Positions 10,559-20,281 of a stretch of DNA of 64,000 nt are shown here, one piece after another. Under the pieces are notes generated by a model. The model was not told where the DNA came from and searched no databases. It saw only the letters and a program-made list of their open reading frames with translations. The stretch covers positions 1-64,000 of the forward strand of contig JABANP010000188.1 in assembly GCA_013115135.1 (NCBI GenBank), read 5' to 3'. Source of the stretch: Perkinsus olseni. Lineage: Eukaryota > Perkinsozoa > Perkinsida > Perkinsidae. Each line of letters begins with the position of its first letter. Within the stretch, counting starts at the first letter, position 1. The position numbers and the translations under genes were made by a program.

Positions 10559-10846
10559 ATGGCGCTCGTCACGTTAGCCTTTCAGCTAAGCCGCGCAGCG
10601 GTGTCACACGGCAGCAGTGTCAAGCCTGCTTCGCCAAAGCACTATGAGAAATGGCTGAAGGAGTCCGCCTATCGGCGTATATTTTTACGGCGACAGGAAG
10701 AGGACAACGAAGGCTATGTAGAGCTCGTTGGCGTCTTCGCGACGTATTCACCATGGTATCGCAGGCGACATTCGACTAGAGAATTTAAGTGGGTGAAGTT
10801 GGAAGTACTCGCCTCTACCATAGCTAAGCACAATGTGGTCATTTGA
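10559..10846 (+). CDS. small protein of a second local family, possible weak signal peptide
   Basis: 95 residues from ATG. The N terminus MALVTLAFQLSRAAVSHG has a short hydrophobic core followed by a small-residue stretch that could be a weak signal peptide. Around residue 40 comes YRRIFLRRQEEDNE, then a basic C-terminal half. A truncated copy follows at 11212-11397, and a nucleotide remnant with the same first 40 bp lies at about 13189-13240, so the start region is conserved across three loci. No known domain is recognised. The basic run followed by acidic residues looks superficially like an RxLR-EER arrangement, but the pattern is not exact and I give it little weight. Confidence 0.4.
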   Translation: MALVTLAFQLSRAAVSHGSSVKPASPKHYEKWLKESAYRRIFLRRQEEDNEGYVELVGVFATYSPWYRRRHSTREFKWVKLEVLASTIAKHNVVI

Positions 10847-11211
10847 GATCGGACTCGCGAGGTTACCAGACCCGATTCGGGAGTGGGAGAACGTAGGGGA
10901 ACCCGGCAGGTAGATCTCTAGCGTGATAGAGAACGAACTGTGAGAGCAGGACACGCGAAAGTGCCTGCAGATTCTTACCCCTCCGCAAGAGCAAACTTCC
11001 AATGCACTAGGGAGTGTTCGATGCCCATCTTGAAGTTAGACTTGATATAGTGTTCCTACGATGTTAGAACCGAGTCTTCAATATTCCGGGAAAGATAAGC
11101 GTCCTTAAAAGACGCTGGCATGCATAATATGAAGCTAGGGAGCGATGGACACGAGAGGTTCAATAACAATTACGAGCTGCGGCGCTGTCATGTAGAGAAC
11201 CCGCCCTCGTC

Positions 11212-11397
11212 ATGCTAGCTTTACAGCTGACCCACGCAGCGGTGTCACATGACTACATCGCCAAGGCACTACGAATACTGTGGACGGAGAAACGACTGCA
11301 GGAGTCCAACTATCGGCGTACGTTTCTACGGGGACAGGATGGGGCAACGAAGGCTAGAGCCCCCCTTGCGTGTGTAACATTCCCAAGTTTACTTTGA
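11212..11397 (+). pseudogene. truncated paralogue of the 10.56 kb gene
   Basis: 61 residues. MLALQLTHAAVSHD and NYRRTFLRGQDGATK match the first half of the 10559 gene, then the frame diverges and stops. The second half of the longer gene is absent. It may be a decayed copy or a shorter functional paralogue. Confidence 0.4.
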
Positions 11398-11660
11398 CAC
11401 AAGAGTGAAGGGAGGCGCCAAGAAAGCCTTGAGTGTGCGAACGACTGTGTAGGCAGCATAGGCTATGCTGCATAGCTGATGGCAAAACAGCGCAACTATA
11501 GCGAACACACTGAGGATACCGTTCTCAGCCCTCAGCATTATCACACATAAGGAAGTATCGAGGCAGCAACACTCAAAAGCCCACCCACTCATGAGTAAGC
11601 TTACACGACTCGCAGCACGACCTCGCGAATGAGAAGGGGCCTCGTAAGACTAGCAGCAAG

Positions 11661-11760
11661 TAGACAGGCTGTCTAAGGCTAGGCTGCCTAGACAGGCAAG
11701 TAGACTGTGCCGTTGTCTTAGACAGCGGCAGCTGGCAGCTGTCTCAGGCACGAATACAGA
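11661..11760. repeat. cluster of odd palindromes around AGACAG
   Basis: TAGACAG-g-CTGTCTA (11661-11675) is followed within 100 bp by CTAGGC-t-GCCTAG, a 21-nt near-palindrome centred on CTTAGACAG, and CAGCTG-g-CAGCTG. The whole 100 bp is a patchwork of one short word and its complement. Confidence 0.75.
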
Positions 11761-11977
11761 CTGTCTCTCAGACCCCAAAGAGAAGCATCAAGCACGCATC
11801 TGTTGTATCATACAACTCGTATGGGCGTTAGGTATATCCGAATACAAATAATGCTTCTCCTCCCCGAGGGCCCATGTTTATTGGCGCTGCGCCGCACGAG
11901 AATCAAGTCATCTTCGACAGAGTTCTCACTTGGCGCTCTCCCAATCTCAAATGTCCTCCATATTTGTCAACTTCATG

Positions 11978-11992
11978 GCCAGCTCAGCTGGC
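11978..11992. repeat. odd palindrome
   Basis: GCCAGCT-c-AGCTGGC, with perfect 7-bp arms. Confidence 0.85.
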
Positions 11993-12576
11993 ACGAGCGG
12001 GTTGGAGGAGCCCTACCGTTAGATGCGTAAACCTCCCACGGTGAGAGGCTACCCTTGCTTTGATCCTCCGGCCTCGCCTTGTGATTCCCCAAGCACTGCG
12101 ACGATAGGGCCCGAGTTTCACATGCCGCACTCGGACACGCACGCGACGACCGTGTGCGAGCCGCAGCATGGCTTCGTAGGCTGCACCTCCCTTGACTAAA
12201 CTCATGGCCATAAAGACATCGAGTAAAGGGTAAGTCCGATCGTGGGTACCGGAAAGCTCTCCAAGAGAGCCGGACCCAGTTACCGAATACAATGACAGCG
12301 TTAAGCCTGAGTTTTCTACGAGAATAATACTAAGTTGAGCGGAAAAACAAAGGCACAGCATGAGCCGAGAAAAGTTTGACCAATGTCGGCCATCACCGAT
12401 GGGCCTCACAGCCGATGTCCTTGAGGGATCATCCGAAGAAAAAATTCCGATGGTTGAAAAGTATACTCAGAGTAGACCCGACACTACACAAAATATCCCA
12501 TCCACAATGGGGGGGGGACTGGCCTAAGGTACTGGCCTAGGCTGAGTGGTGGTGAGTCTATTATGCGTCGCATCGT

Positions 12577-12894
12577 CTAGTTGTACACAGTTTCGCAAAA
12601 CGTCCTCATCTCAGGGATTTTGTCGGGGCCGTCATAGCAACAGTCACCATAGACCTTGATGCTATCGTATACTCTCCCACAATAATAACATACACCGTGA
12701 ACATCATCGTCGTGGCAACAAGTGTTGTAGTCCTTGTAAACAGGGTCCTTGCATACATCCACTCTACTTGAGATTTTCGCACTGTGTTCGTCACGACTGG
12801 GCATGGCATCGCTGCCAGAAGCCAGCATTGAGAGCACCGTGTAGGTGAGTACACCATATACCACAGATCCGAAACCACGGAGGGACAGGGTCAT
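12577..12894 (-). CDS. cysteine-rich secreted protein, family member E
   Basis: 105 residues if started at the internal ATG at 12894. That start aligns with member D (MTLSxRGxGSVVYGVLTYT) and gives a clean signal peptide; the frame is open further upstream to 13005, but that extension has no counterpart in D. The mature part has the full eight-cysteine spacing with GRVYDS and DCCYDGPDK, ending FCETVYN. It is the last member of the minus-strand array. The upstream and downstream flanks are also similar to those of D, so the duplicated unit is larger than the gene. Confidence 0.8.
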   Translation of the reverse strand: MTLSLRGFGSVVYGVLTYTVLSMLASGSDAMPSRDEHSAKISSRVDVCKDPVYKDYNTCCHDDDVHGVCYYCGRVYDSIKVYGDCCYDGPDKIPEMRTFCETVYN

Positions 12895-13188
12895 AGAGGA
12901 GATACTGAAAATATCAGGTAGAACTGACACCGCAAAAAGACTCTTATGATGATTGTTAATCAAAGGACTAATATTTAGGTGATAGCCTGAGCCACTAAAG
13001 CTCAAGAGGCAAAGTGTTGGTTGTAGAAGGCAGTGAAGCCCTACAGTCTACAATCTGCTAGATGGGTGTCGGAGTAATCTGAGTACACGACCAGGCATTC
13101 AGCGGGCAGAGCCTAAAGCTAGAGAAAAATGGCCACAAAAGAATCAATAATAGCTGTTGATTGCAACACCACTGTGTAGCGGCAGAGT

Positions 13189-13330
13189 CCTCGTCACGCT
13201 AGCTTCACAGCTGAGCCACGCAGCGGTTTCACAATATGAGTACTCTAGACGAAGAACCTGAAAAGGTTGTAGTGAAGCTGGGAATGATGGCCTGCACTGT
13301 GGATGAGCACAGTGTGGTCATTTGAGATCG
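13189..13330 (+). pseudogene. remnant of the second small family
   Basis: About 45 bp match the start region of the 10559 and 11212 genes (CTCGTCACGCTAGC followed by GCCACGCAGCGG), but the frame stops soon after. A copy of the dispersed GTGGTCATTTGAGATC block follows at 13310. Confidence 0.4.
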
Positions 13331-13975
13331 GGCTCACGCGACGACCAGACTCGGTTGCAGAGAGGGGAAAGAAGGGGGAACTATAGCTAGATCTCTAGAG
13401 AGATGGAGAACGAATATGATGAACGCGAGTAAATCATAGCAGAGCACACAGCTGTTGCTATGGAGCATCGTAGTGCAACGCTGCACTGCAAATGTCGATA
13501 ACAGTGAACCTGAAAGGTGCTCGATACGGTACGATATAACGCTCGTGGGCAAAGGCTCGTGCTTGCCAGAGAAAGAAGCTATCCAAGGTTGTGCTCTTTT
13601 GGCTCTCTGAATAGTGCTAGCTTCGCACGCATCAGGTAGGCGTCACTTGCCGCAGAAGCTGGACGAGGTTACAAGCCTGTAACGGGCTCTTCGAGTATTA
13701 TGCCCTTGGCTCGGTGCAGGGTATGAAAGGTGATAGCCTATCAGTGATAGGCAGCCCGATTTCAGTAGCTACTGTTTCGACGAGTAGATGCCGAGGCATT
13801 TACCGGTAGAGCAGCGGGAAACAATGTGGAGACAACATGAAAATAGCTGCACTGTAGTGACGACTATAGTGTACGCTATGTAACAACTATAGCCTTGTTC
13901 AACACTACTCAGCTGTTAGACTACAAACGCTGCACTTACTTTTACTGCTACTGTGCATCATTTATCTCAGATAAC

Positions 13976-13997
13976 CGTCTGTCAGACGCCGTCTGAC
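13976..13997. repeat. chained odd palindrome created by a 14-nt insertion
   Basis: CGTCTG-t-CAGACG (13976-13988) overlaps GTCAGACG-c-CGTCTGAC (13981-13997). The paralogous copy at 18160-18185 reads straight from ATAACC into ATCTGACCT and lacks GTCTGTCAGACGCC. Confidence 0.85.
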
Positions 13998-14101
13998 CTG
14001 ATTATGTGTCTTGCACCTTCGTGCATGAGTATGCGTTCTTGGCTAGAACTTCCGCTAAGCTAGCTCACAGTACAGATTCTCATTATCAGTGAACTCCTCT
14101 C

Positions 14102-14120
14102 GAGTCCAGCAGCTGGACTC
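14102..14120. repeat. odd palindrome
   Basis: GAGTCCAGC-a-GCTGGACTC, with perfect 9-bp arms. Confidence 0.85.
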
Positions 14121-14996
14121 CAGCTTTTCTTGCTATGTCTCGAATAGCCACACTGTACTCAGTCACAGTGCATAACCGTCCAGAAAATATTAGTTCGCTC
14201 GATTGCTGTACCAACGTCCTGTCGAAGCCTGCGACTCGCAGGCGATGGCTGGAGCTCGGTTCGTATCTCTTAGAAGTATCAAATCAAGGTTTCGCATCAA
14301 AATTGGCATCGAGCGTTCCCCCACTGAAACAGTTTCGTAAGGATCTTGGTGTGCGAAGGTTGTGAGGATTATGTGTCCTCGCATGTGTTGTACTATGCAG
14401 CTCGAGTGTGAGCTTAAAGTCGGAATCCTCTCAATTATACCCCCATCAACATGCTCATCAGCGTTTTCTGCACTGATCGATATTGAGCGAGAACTCGGCT
14501 CACGAAAACTGTAAAGGGTCTGCGCCAAGCTTCAACTAGAAGTCTGAACTGCCCTCGGATATTCTACGCTTTCACTGGTTCTCTGAGCTTGAGGTTGCTA
14601 CGTTGAAAACTGGTCTAATCCGCGAGACCTCTGCTAGTTTCGGCAAAACCTGCAAATCAAAACGTTGTATGCTTATCTGAGAGAGAACTTTTGCCTCGAG
14701 CTGTCACAGAGTAGAAATACGTCCGTAACAGCCGGACTAATTCTAGGATCGGAATCCGATATATCGTTCAAGTCGAGCGAAGAAGGTTCCACTACTGTTG
14801 CTCCTGGTCGCTCTCATAGTCAACCCAACACCTTGGTGATGTCGCTTGTGGTAGTGATAATGACAAAGGGATCAACAAAAGGTATTGCACCAAACTATCT
14901 TGTACTTGCGTGCTACAGCTAATGTAAAATGCTGATGAGAATCACAAGGTAACAAGTTGGTACCATACTGAGTCCGCGTACAGCAACACTAGCGGC

Positions 14997-15119
14997 GAAA
15001 TTGACTACCGCATTCCGCCGAAATTGACTACCGTTATCTCGGATGTTACAGGGAAATTGATAGTACTGGTCGGACGTCCTACCGAAATTGATTCTCATCG
15101 CGCGCGCTTGCGAAATTGA
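14997..15119 (+). repeat. cluster of five GAAATTGA motifs
   Basis: GAAATTGA occurs at 14997, 15020, 15053, 15084 and 15112, each followed by C, T or A and mostly preceded by C. Spacings are 23, 33, 31 and 28 bp. Two more lie in the duplicated region at 18678 and 18699. It could be decayed tandem repeats or an array of binding sites. Confidence 0.6.
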
Positions 15120-16123
15120 TTTTACTACGGCATACCCTGGCGTGACATAGCGACCCTCCCGATCTCACTAGAACCGAAAGAGGCCATTCGAGAGTGTCAA
15201 CCATGCAATAGTTTGTGCCGATGAACCCATGGAAGTATCGCTGACATTGAGAGCGAACGAGCGGAGCAAGCTCGTAGCAAATCCCGCTAGCTCCTGGGAA
15301 ACGTAAGGGCCTCACGGTTAGGCTCCGACCGAATTGCAATTCAAAATCACCGCGATGGAGATCCTGAAGCAGATTACGCGAACTGACGTATCACCGTTGA
15401 TAGCTAGAGCTCTTTAGAGAGCTCCTTGTTGGCGTTGGGCGTTTAGTAGCGATTAAATAGCTGTAATTGAAGGCTCAATTTTTCACCTCATGGGCTGCCA
15501 GTCTCGGGCAGGACCGAATCGTCGGTGATTGGCCAAAGCGCAGAAGTATTGCAGTACTTCACGATGCCGGGGAGCATAACGCAAGACACGACCAGTTGCT
15601 AATAAAGGCGCCCTTTGAGAGGGTACGCACTACTGAGACGGTATGATTCAGTGCTACGTCAGTCACTTCGAAGAAGAGAAGACGAAAAAGGACGAACCAT
15701 GCTTCCTTGGGTGAGACCCGAGTGTGGCCAGTGCCGTCTGGCTGCTTACAAAATTCACCCACGCATGACGCAGGTGGAGACGGACGTGCGGCAAACGGGC
15801 CCAACAGTGAGAAACGAGAAGTCCAGCGAATTATTCTCGGCCTAGCATTGCCGTCTAGACTGTCACAAAGCGGCTGCATACCGAAATGGCGATGAAACTC
15901 TGCGAGACCACCAATAATCTTTCCGGTACAGCAGCGCACATCGTTCATATTTCATCACAGAATCGAAAAGGCAGTACCAGGCAAAAGATATCTCTTGATG
16001 GCGGATTGATATCGATGATTCAGACTGTGAATGACAAGGGGGACGTCTAAGCAATCTATTGCCATACTCTAGAGCCAAACGTATACAGAGAACAACCACC
16101 TGTCGTCGGATAGCACTACAGAA

Positions 16124-16145
16124 ACTCCGTGACGGAGTCTCCGTC
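16124..16145. repeat. chained odd palindrome
   Basis: ACTCCGT-g-ACGGAGT (16124-16138) overlaps GACGGAG-t-CTCCGTC (16131-16145). Confidence 0.85.
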
Positions 16146-16208
16146 GGACTACAGAAAAACAGACCACTGACTGCTCACTACTCAGGTACTCAACGTAAAA
16201 AAACAGGT

Positions 16209-16916
16209 CTAGTTGGCGATCCTGTCGAGAGGCAAGAGTACTGAATTCCGGCCCGGTATCAAATAAGGCACGTAGATCCTGTCCTCGTTTGCGAAGATTA
16301 TCCCTTGAAAGAAAAAGTCACGGTCTTCGTATCCGCAGAGACCAAATACCTGCTTTTGAAAGGTCGCAAGAGAACTTTCTTCAGTATCCGCCACGGTGTA
16401 TGTCCTAGCTTGGTCAATAAAGACTTCATTCAAGCTGAACTCTGCTTCAACGCTATCAAGTCCGCGACAACCGACGTTCATTTCCACAGTTCCATCAGAG
16501 AAGACAATGTAGGTTAGCTTGTTGAGATCACCCGTGGTCTCACGATATCTGAATACGCCCGGAGACAAAGGCAAGGTATTCCAGCGGAACCCCAGATCTC
16601 GGCCTCGAAACCGAGCGTAGGCAATTCCACCATCGAAGAAACTGAGATCAGTCAAATCTCCTGCCTCAAGATCAACGCTTGAGAGGAGGAGTGAGACCGG
16701 TTCAAGGAAACTGCGCTTCCCACCAAGACCGCTGCCTTCAAAGTCGACGGTGTAATTCGAGAACAGGAATCCATCTGGCTCAAGTTGTGCATGCACTTCT
16801 TTGAGTGGATATGATTCACCGCTTGAGCGTCGCCCTGGACGTCCTGGACGCCCGTCACTTCCAGCCGGGCGTGCTGGACGCTCGACAGTTAGGCTGACAT
16901 CACCGGCATTGTCCAC
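16209..16916 (-). CDS. protein of unknown function, beta-rich, 5' part unresolved
   Basis: At least 235 residues in one uninterrupted frame, the longest open frame in the 13-21 kb region. After an extended stretch comes a short collagen-like Gly-Arg-Pro segment (RPGRPGRRS), then alternating hydrophobic strands with motifs such as FEGSGLGGKRSF, DLSFFDGGIAYARF and YIVFSDGTVEMNVGCRG. Few cysteines. The frame stays open upstream of the internal ATG at 16916 to about 17010 and reads TTTCQRSGTFTHEGLRF before it, so the true start or first exon lies further up; I could not join it. A hydrophobic ATG-led segment in another frame near 17030 (MMNLFSTSLIVTQLFC) could be the signal peptide exon. No family is recognised. 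Confidence 0.55.
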   Translation of the reverse strand: MDNAGDVSLTVERPARPAGSDGRPGRPGRRSSGESYPLKEVHAQLEPDGFLFSNYTVDFEGSGLGGKRSFLEPVSLLLSSVDLEAGDLTDLSFFDGGIAYARFRGRDLGFRWNTLPLSPGVFRYRETTGDLNKLTYIVFSDGTVEMNVGCRGLDSVEAEFSLNEVFIDQARTYTVADTEESSLATFQKQVFGLCGYEDRDFFFQGIIFANEDRIYVPYLIPGRNSVLLPLDRIAN

Positions 16917-17131
16917 AACGTAGGTCAGAGTGAAGCGTAGTCCTTCGTGCGTGAATGTGCCAGAGCGTTGGCATGTCGTGGTTACAAAAGAGTTGGGTAA
17001 CGATCAGACTGGTCGAGAAGAGGTTCATCATGGGGAGAGTGAGGTTCCTGTTACGAAAGAAGCTACAGAGAGAGACTGATTCGAGAACGATGGTACCACT
17101 CCTAAGGAGTGGCTCCTTGCTCGCAACAGAG

Positions 17132-17150
17132 CTATTATAGCCTATAATAG
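17132..17150. repeat. odd palindrome
   Basis: CTATTATAG-c-CTATAATAG, with perfect 9-bp arms. Confidence 0.85.
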
Positions 17151-17220
17151 GCGAATCTCTCTAGTACTATCTCAAGAGTGTCAATGAATCAGAGTTATCC
17201 ACCAGGCAATGGAAGCAGCC

Positions 17221-17242
17221 GTATCTAGTAGATACTATCTAC
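17221..17242. repeat. chained odd palindrome
   Basis: GTATCTA-g-TAGATAC (17221-17235) overlaps GTAGATA-c-TATCTAC (17228-17242). Confidence 0.85.
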
Positions 17243-17289
17243 CGAGCGTACTTCGTGATCGAAGTCCAACCATTTGTGAGTAGTTCCAC

Positions 17290-17345
17290 AGCCTATGCAC
17301 GCAAGTGCGCAGCTAACAACGCTATTTGCGCACTTGCGAAGACAG
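17290..17345. repeat. inverted repeat with 12-bp arms
   Basis: CGCAAGTGCGCA and its perfect complement TGCGCACTTGCG are separated by 15 bp. Confidence 0.8.
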
Positions 17346-17758
17346 CAATTGTCTCCAGTTTGGCGGGAATTAGACTGGCCCAAGGGAAGGAAGCCCCCAT
17401 GGAAGTACGGTGCATAGCATTCACCACAGGTCTACTCCAAAGGGCGCTGGAGTGGAGCGAAGGATCGGTCGAAGCACATCTTGGAAGTAGCAGCTTGCTG
17501 CCAATGAGTAGCAAGCCTCGAGCTCTCTGGGTGCGTCACGGTGACGCTGTCCCGTAGCTTCCGTGAGTGGGACACTTCGACTAGCGCAGTGAGCTGAGTA
17601 TCCCTCCCTCGGATAAAAAACCAGCTGACTGGGAATAGAGGGGCGTGATTAGAAGTAATGCTAGCATGTGCGTGAGCATCCCCATCAATGGTCTCAACTT
17701 GAGGCTCTCGAGGGCGTGAAGGCTTATGGCACGGGCACGTCAATCCCACACAGTATAA

Positions 17759-17781
17759 GCCACAGTCACTGTGGCACAGTG
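17759..17781. repeat. chained odd palindrome
   Basis: GCCACAGT-c-ACTGTGGC (17759-17775) overlaps CACTGTG-g-CACAGTG (17767-17781). Another single odd palindrome lies just upstream at 17533-17547 (GCGTCAC-g-GTGACGC). Confidence 0.85.
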
Positions 17782-17999
17782 TGGCACTGAGTGACCAGGG
17801 CACTTTTCTGTCCCCCCTGAAAGTATCACTGGGACGTCGTCTTTCTTGATAGACGATATGGAATTTTTCCTCGCTACAGCGAGCCTGCCCTGAACAACTA
17901 ATGCGCGACGCTGTTCGAACTGGGAACTCTCAGTGGACACGTTTGTGACGTGCCGTAGAGGCGGAGACGACCCTGCCTGTGTGCACTATGGTGACAACA

Positions 18000-19330
18000 T
18001 ATTGACGAGCCGTCAATGACGACTATTCTATGCAAAAGCTATCAACTGCTTCGGTACTTCTGACTCAGAAGTTCTGAGCAATAACTACTCAGGTTTTAGA
18101 CTATTATCACTGCACTAATTGCAGTGCAATTTTCCTCATTGCTACTGCGTATCATTAATCTCAGATAACCATCTGACCTCATTCTGTGCCTTGCACTCGC
18201 GTGCATGAGTATGTATTCTAGGTTACGCTGTAGATCCCCTCGTCCCCCTTAATCCTCTTTTCCCAGCTTTTCTCCTTTCTTTGGGTCCTGCGGTATTCGA
18301 GGAAGGACTCCTGCCTCGAATACCCACGCTGTACTGAAATATAGTGCACTAGCGGTAGCAGCTCCTTTTTCTTGAAGGCTATGCTTGTGCGTGGACTTCC
18401 ACTCTGGTGTCTAATCGTCTGCATGGAGATCGAGCGCGAGCTCTGGTCATGCAGCAACCTCTTCCTTGTCGATATCTCGCGTTCGGTTTCTAGCTGCAAT
18501 AGCTGTTCGGACTGTGATACGGTATCATTGATACCTCTATGACTTCGGCTTTTTATTGAGAGTAATTTATTGTTCCATCATGGTAATATTCGCAGAATGA
18601 ATACAAGAAACGAGAATCGTAGCGGGAAGATTTCGGTATGACTGAAGTTGATACCCGAAAGTGATGTCCTTATCGGCGAAATTGACTCTCTTAATCATGA
18701 AATTGAGGGCCTTACTCACGGAGTGGAATTCCTTATTTGAGGCCTGCCGCTAAAAGAACTTACCCTAAGCCGAATAGGCCAAGAGAGCACCGGGAGATAA
18801 TTTGGAGAAAACACCAAGATAGCCATCCAGAAAGTAACGATACGCTCGACCGCTGCTGTACCGACATGCTGTCGCGATGAGGATCGGAGCTCGGTTCCTA
18901 CAACGTGAAAACATCGAATCAAGGTTTGACATCAAAATTGGCATGGAGCGCTCCCTCGTATACGGGTAGATGGCTCTTGAACAGATGTGAAGGTCTTCAG
19001 GACACTTTTCCGTGTTCTGCTCTCAGAATTTGCTGCGAGCGCTGACTCTGGGACGCGCCTAACAGTGCCCTGTTGGGACGCCTCCGCCAGGGGGAGATGA
19101 TACAAGCGCCCTACCCCACTGAGACAGCCTCGTAAGGATCTTGGTGTGCGAAGGTTGTGAGGACTATGTTTCCTCACATGTGTTGTACTATGCAGCTTGG
19201 GTGTGAGCTCAACGTCGGAACCGGCTTAATTATTTTCTCATCGATGTGCTCAGCTCCCGAGAGCGTTTTCTGCACGAATCGATATGGAGTTATCATTCAG
19301 TTTACGGAAGAATTTCTCTAGGGACATCTG
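18000..19330 (+). repeat. segmental duplication, copy 2
   Basis: Second copy of 13830-14600, with extra material near 18240-18700 and 18965-19120. It contains odd palindromes of its own at 18056-18078 (chained), 18117-18131 and 18514-18535 (chained), which are absent or different in copy 1. The palindromes therefore post-date the duplication. Confidence 0.65.
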
Positions 19331-19465
19331 TTGAACCTGAGAAGCTCCCTTTCTTCGTGGAAGTGTACAATGGGAGCAAACGTCTCGACTATGCACCGAA
19401 GGGCTCTCCGATCTATCTCAATTCGGGGGCCACGGCAGTCCTTATGTCCACTGGCTATCGGGGAC

Positions 19466-19498
19466 CCTGTCGTCGACAGGATCGACAGGCTGTCGATC
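19466..19498. repeat. two chained odd palindromes
   Basis: CCTGTCG-t-CGACAGG (19466-19480) is followed directly by GATCGACAG-g-CTGTCGATC (19480-19498); both use the word CGACAG. Confidence 0.85.
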
Positions 19499-19811
19499 TT
19501 TCTCGGCGTATCTTCTGTGCGTGCGTGCTGCGAATCTTTCGGGTATCTTCCGTTTCATTTTCCGAGAAGGTTAGATTCCTCACCGTAATGTATCTTCAAT
19601 TCCATAGCTTCTTGCCTCCAGGCCCAGATTGTCCGAAGGATTCTTTCAAACTACATGTTTAGCTGAGTACTTTGTACACGTGCATCACTGATGCGTCATC
19701 AGTGATTACTGAACCCGGGTGCTGGTCTGTCTTCCAAGTCGTTCTGGGTTCGAGGCCAGACACTTCGCAGTGAGCGCCCGCTTTGTATAGTAACTGCCTT
19801 TCCTGTTCCCC

Positions 19812-20281
19812 ATGCTCGCCTCTATTATCGCCCTTCTGTTCTCCACTGTCGAGGGTCTCCGATCTATTCAAGATTGCTCCTATGGGACTACTTACTGTCG
19901 CCAGGTAGGCCACTGGTCAGGTCTTGTTGGGCTGTCGTGATTCTCTCAGATGTATGACACTTACAAAGACCCCTCCGACACTGCAGGGGCGGAAGCGTTA
20001 GAGGCCAAGGGGACCTACTGCAAGCCGTGGCAGTTTGTTGGGAACGAGCTCGGCAGTGTCTGCTACGGCCTAGCCTGGACTAATGATCTAGATTCAACGA
20101 TCTGCTACCATAGTGAGAGCTCATGGGTAGAAGGCAGTCTGTATTGCGCTCAATTTCAGGCGGAAGCTCCCAGAACTGCGATGGACTTCCAGTTAGCTGC
20201 TCCTGCACAGAGCCCACCACTACCACAACTACCTCGACTTCTACTGCCCCTCCTAGTACCACAACTGAACCTCTCACCTGA
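19812..20281 (+). CDS. small secreted protein with Cys-containing head and Thr-rich tail
   Basis: Three exons, 19812-19904, 19950-20112 and 20160-20281, join in frame across GT-AG introns of 45 and 47 nt, giving 125 residues. Residues 1-16 (MLASIIALLFSTVEGL) are a signal peptide. The mature head carries about nine cysteines (CSYGTTYC, GTYCKPW, SVCYG, TICYH, NCDGLPVSCSC). The tail is a mucin-like TEPTTTTTTSTSTAPPSTTT run ending at the stop. Without the second intron the tail would be read in a different, unlikely frame, which supports the splice. Probably a secreted or cell-surface O-glycosylated protein; no family recognised. Confidence 0.65.

Larger units (their letters stand above)
13830..14600 (+). 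repeat. segmental duplication, copy 1
   Basis: Matches 18000-19330 in order: a CACTATAGTG-rich start, the ATCTCAGATAACC block, TTGCAC...GTGCATGAGTATG, then CAAGGTTT(C/G)(G/A)CATCAAAATT and AAGGATCTTGGTGTGCGAAG. Copy 2 carries about 150 bp extra near 18965-19120. Partial copies of the first 120 bp occur in reverse orientation at about 10370-10510 and 53690-53840. Confidence 0.65.
13340..16208. other. gene-free repeat region
   Basis: No supported gene. It contains the first copy of a segmental duplication (13830-14600), a GAAATTGA cluster (14997-15119) and odd palindromes at 13736-13752, 13976-13997, 14102-14120, 14227-14243 and 16124-16145. The minus frame at 15559-15948 (129 codons) has no homologue in the window and no signal or motif. 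Confidence 0.5.

Noticed and set aside
15559..15948. 129-codon minus-strand open frame
   Set aside because: No homologue in the window, no splice or signal evidence, and composition like the surrounding non-coding DNA.
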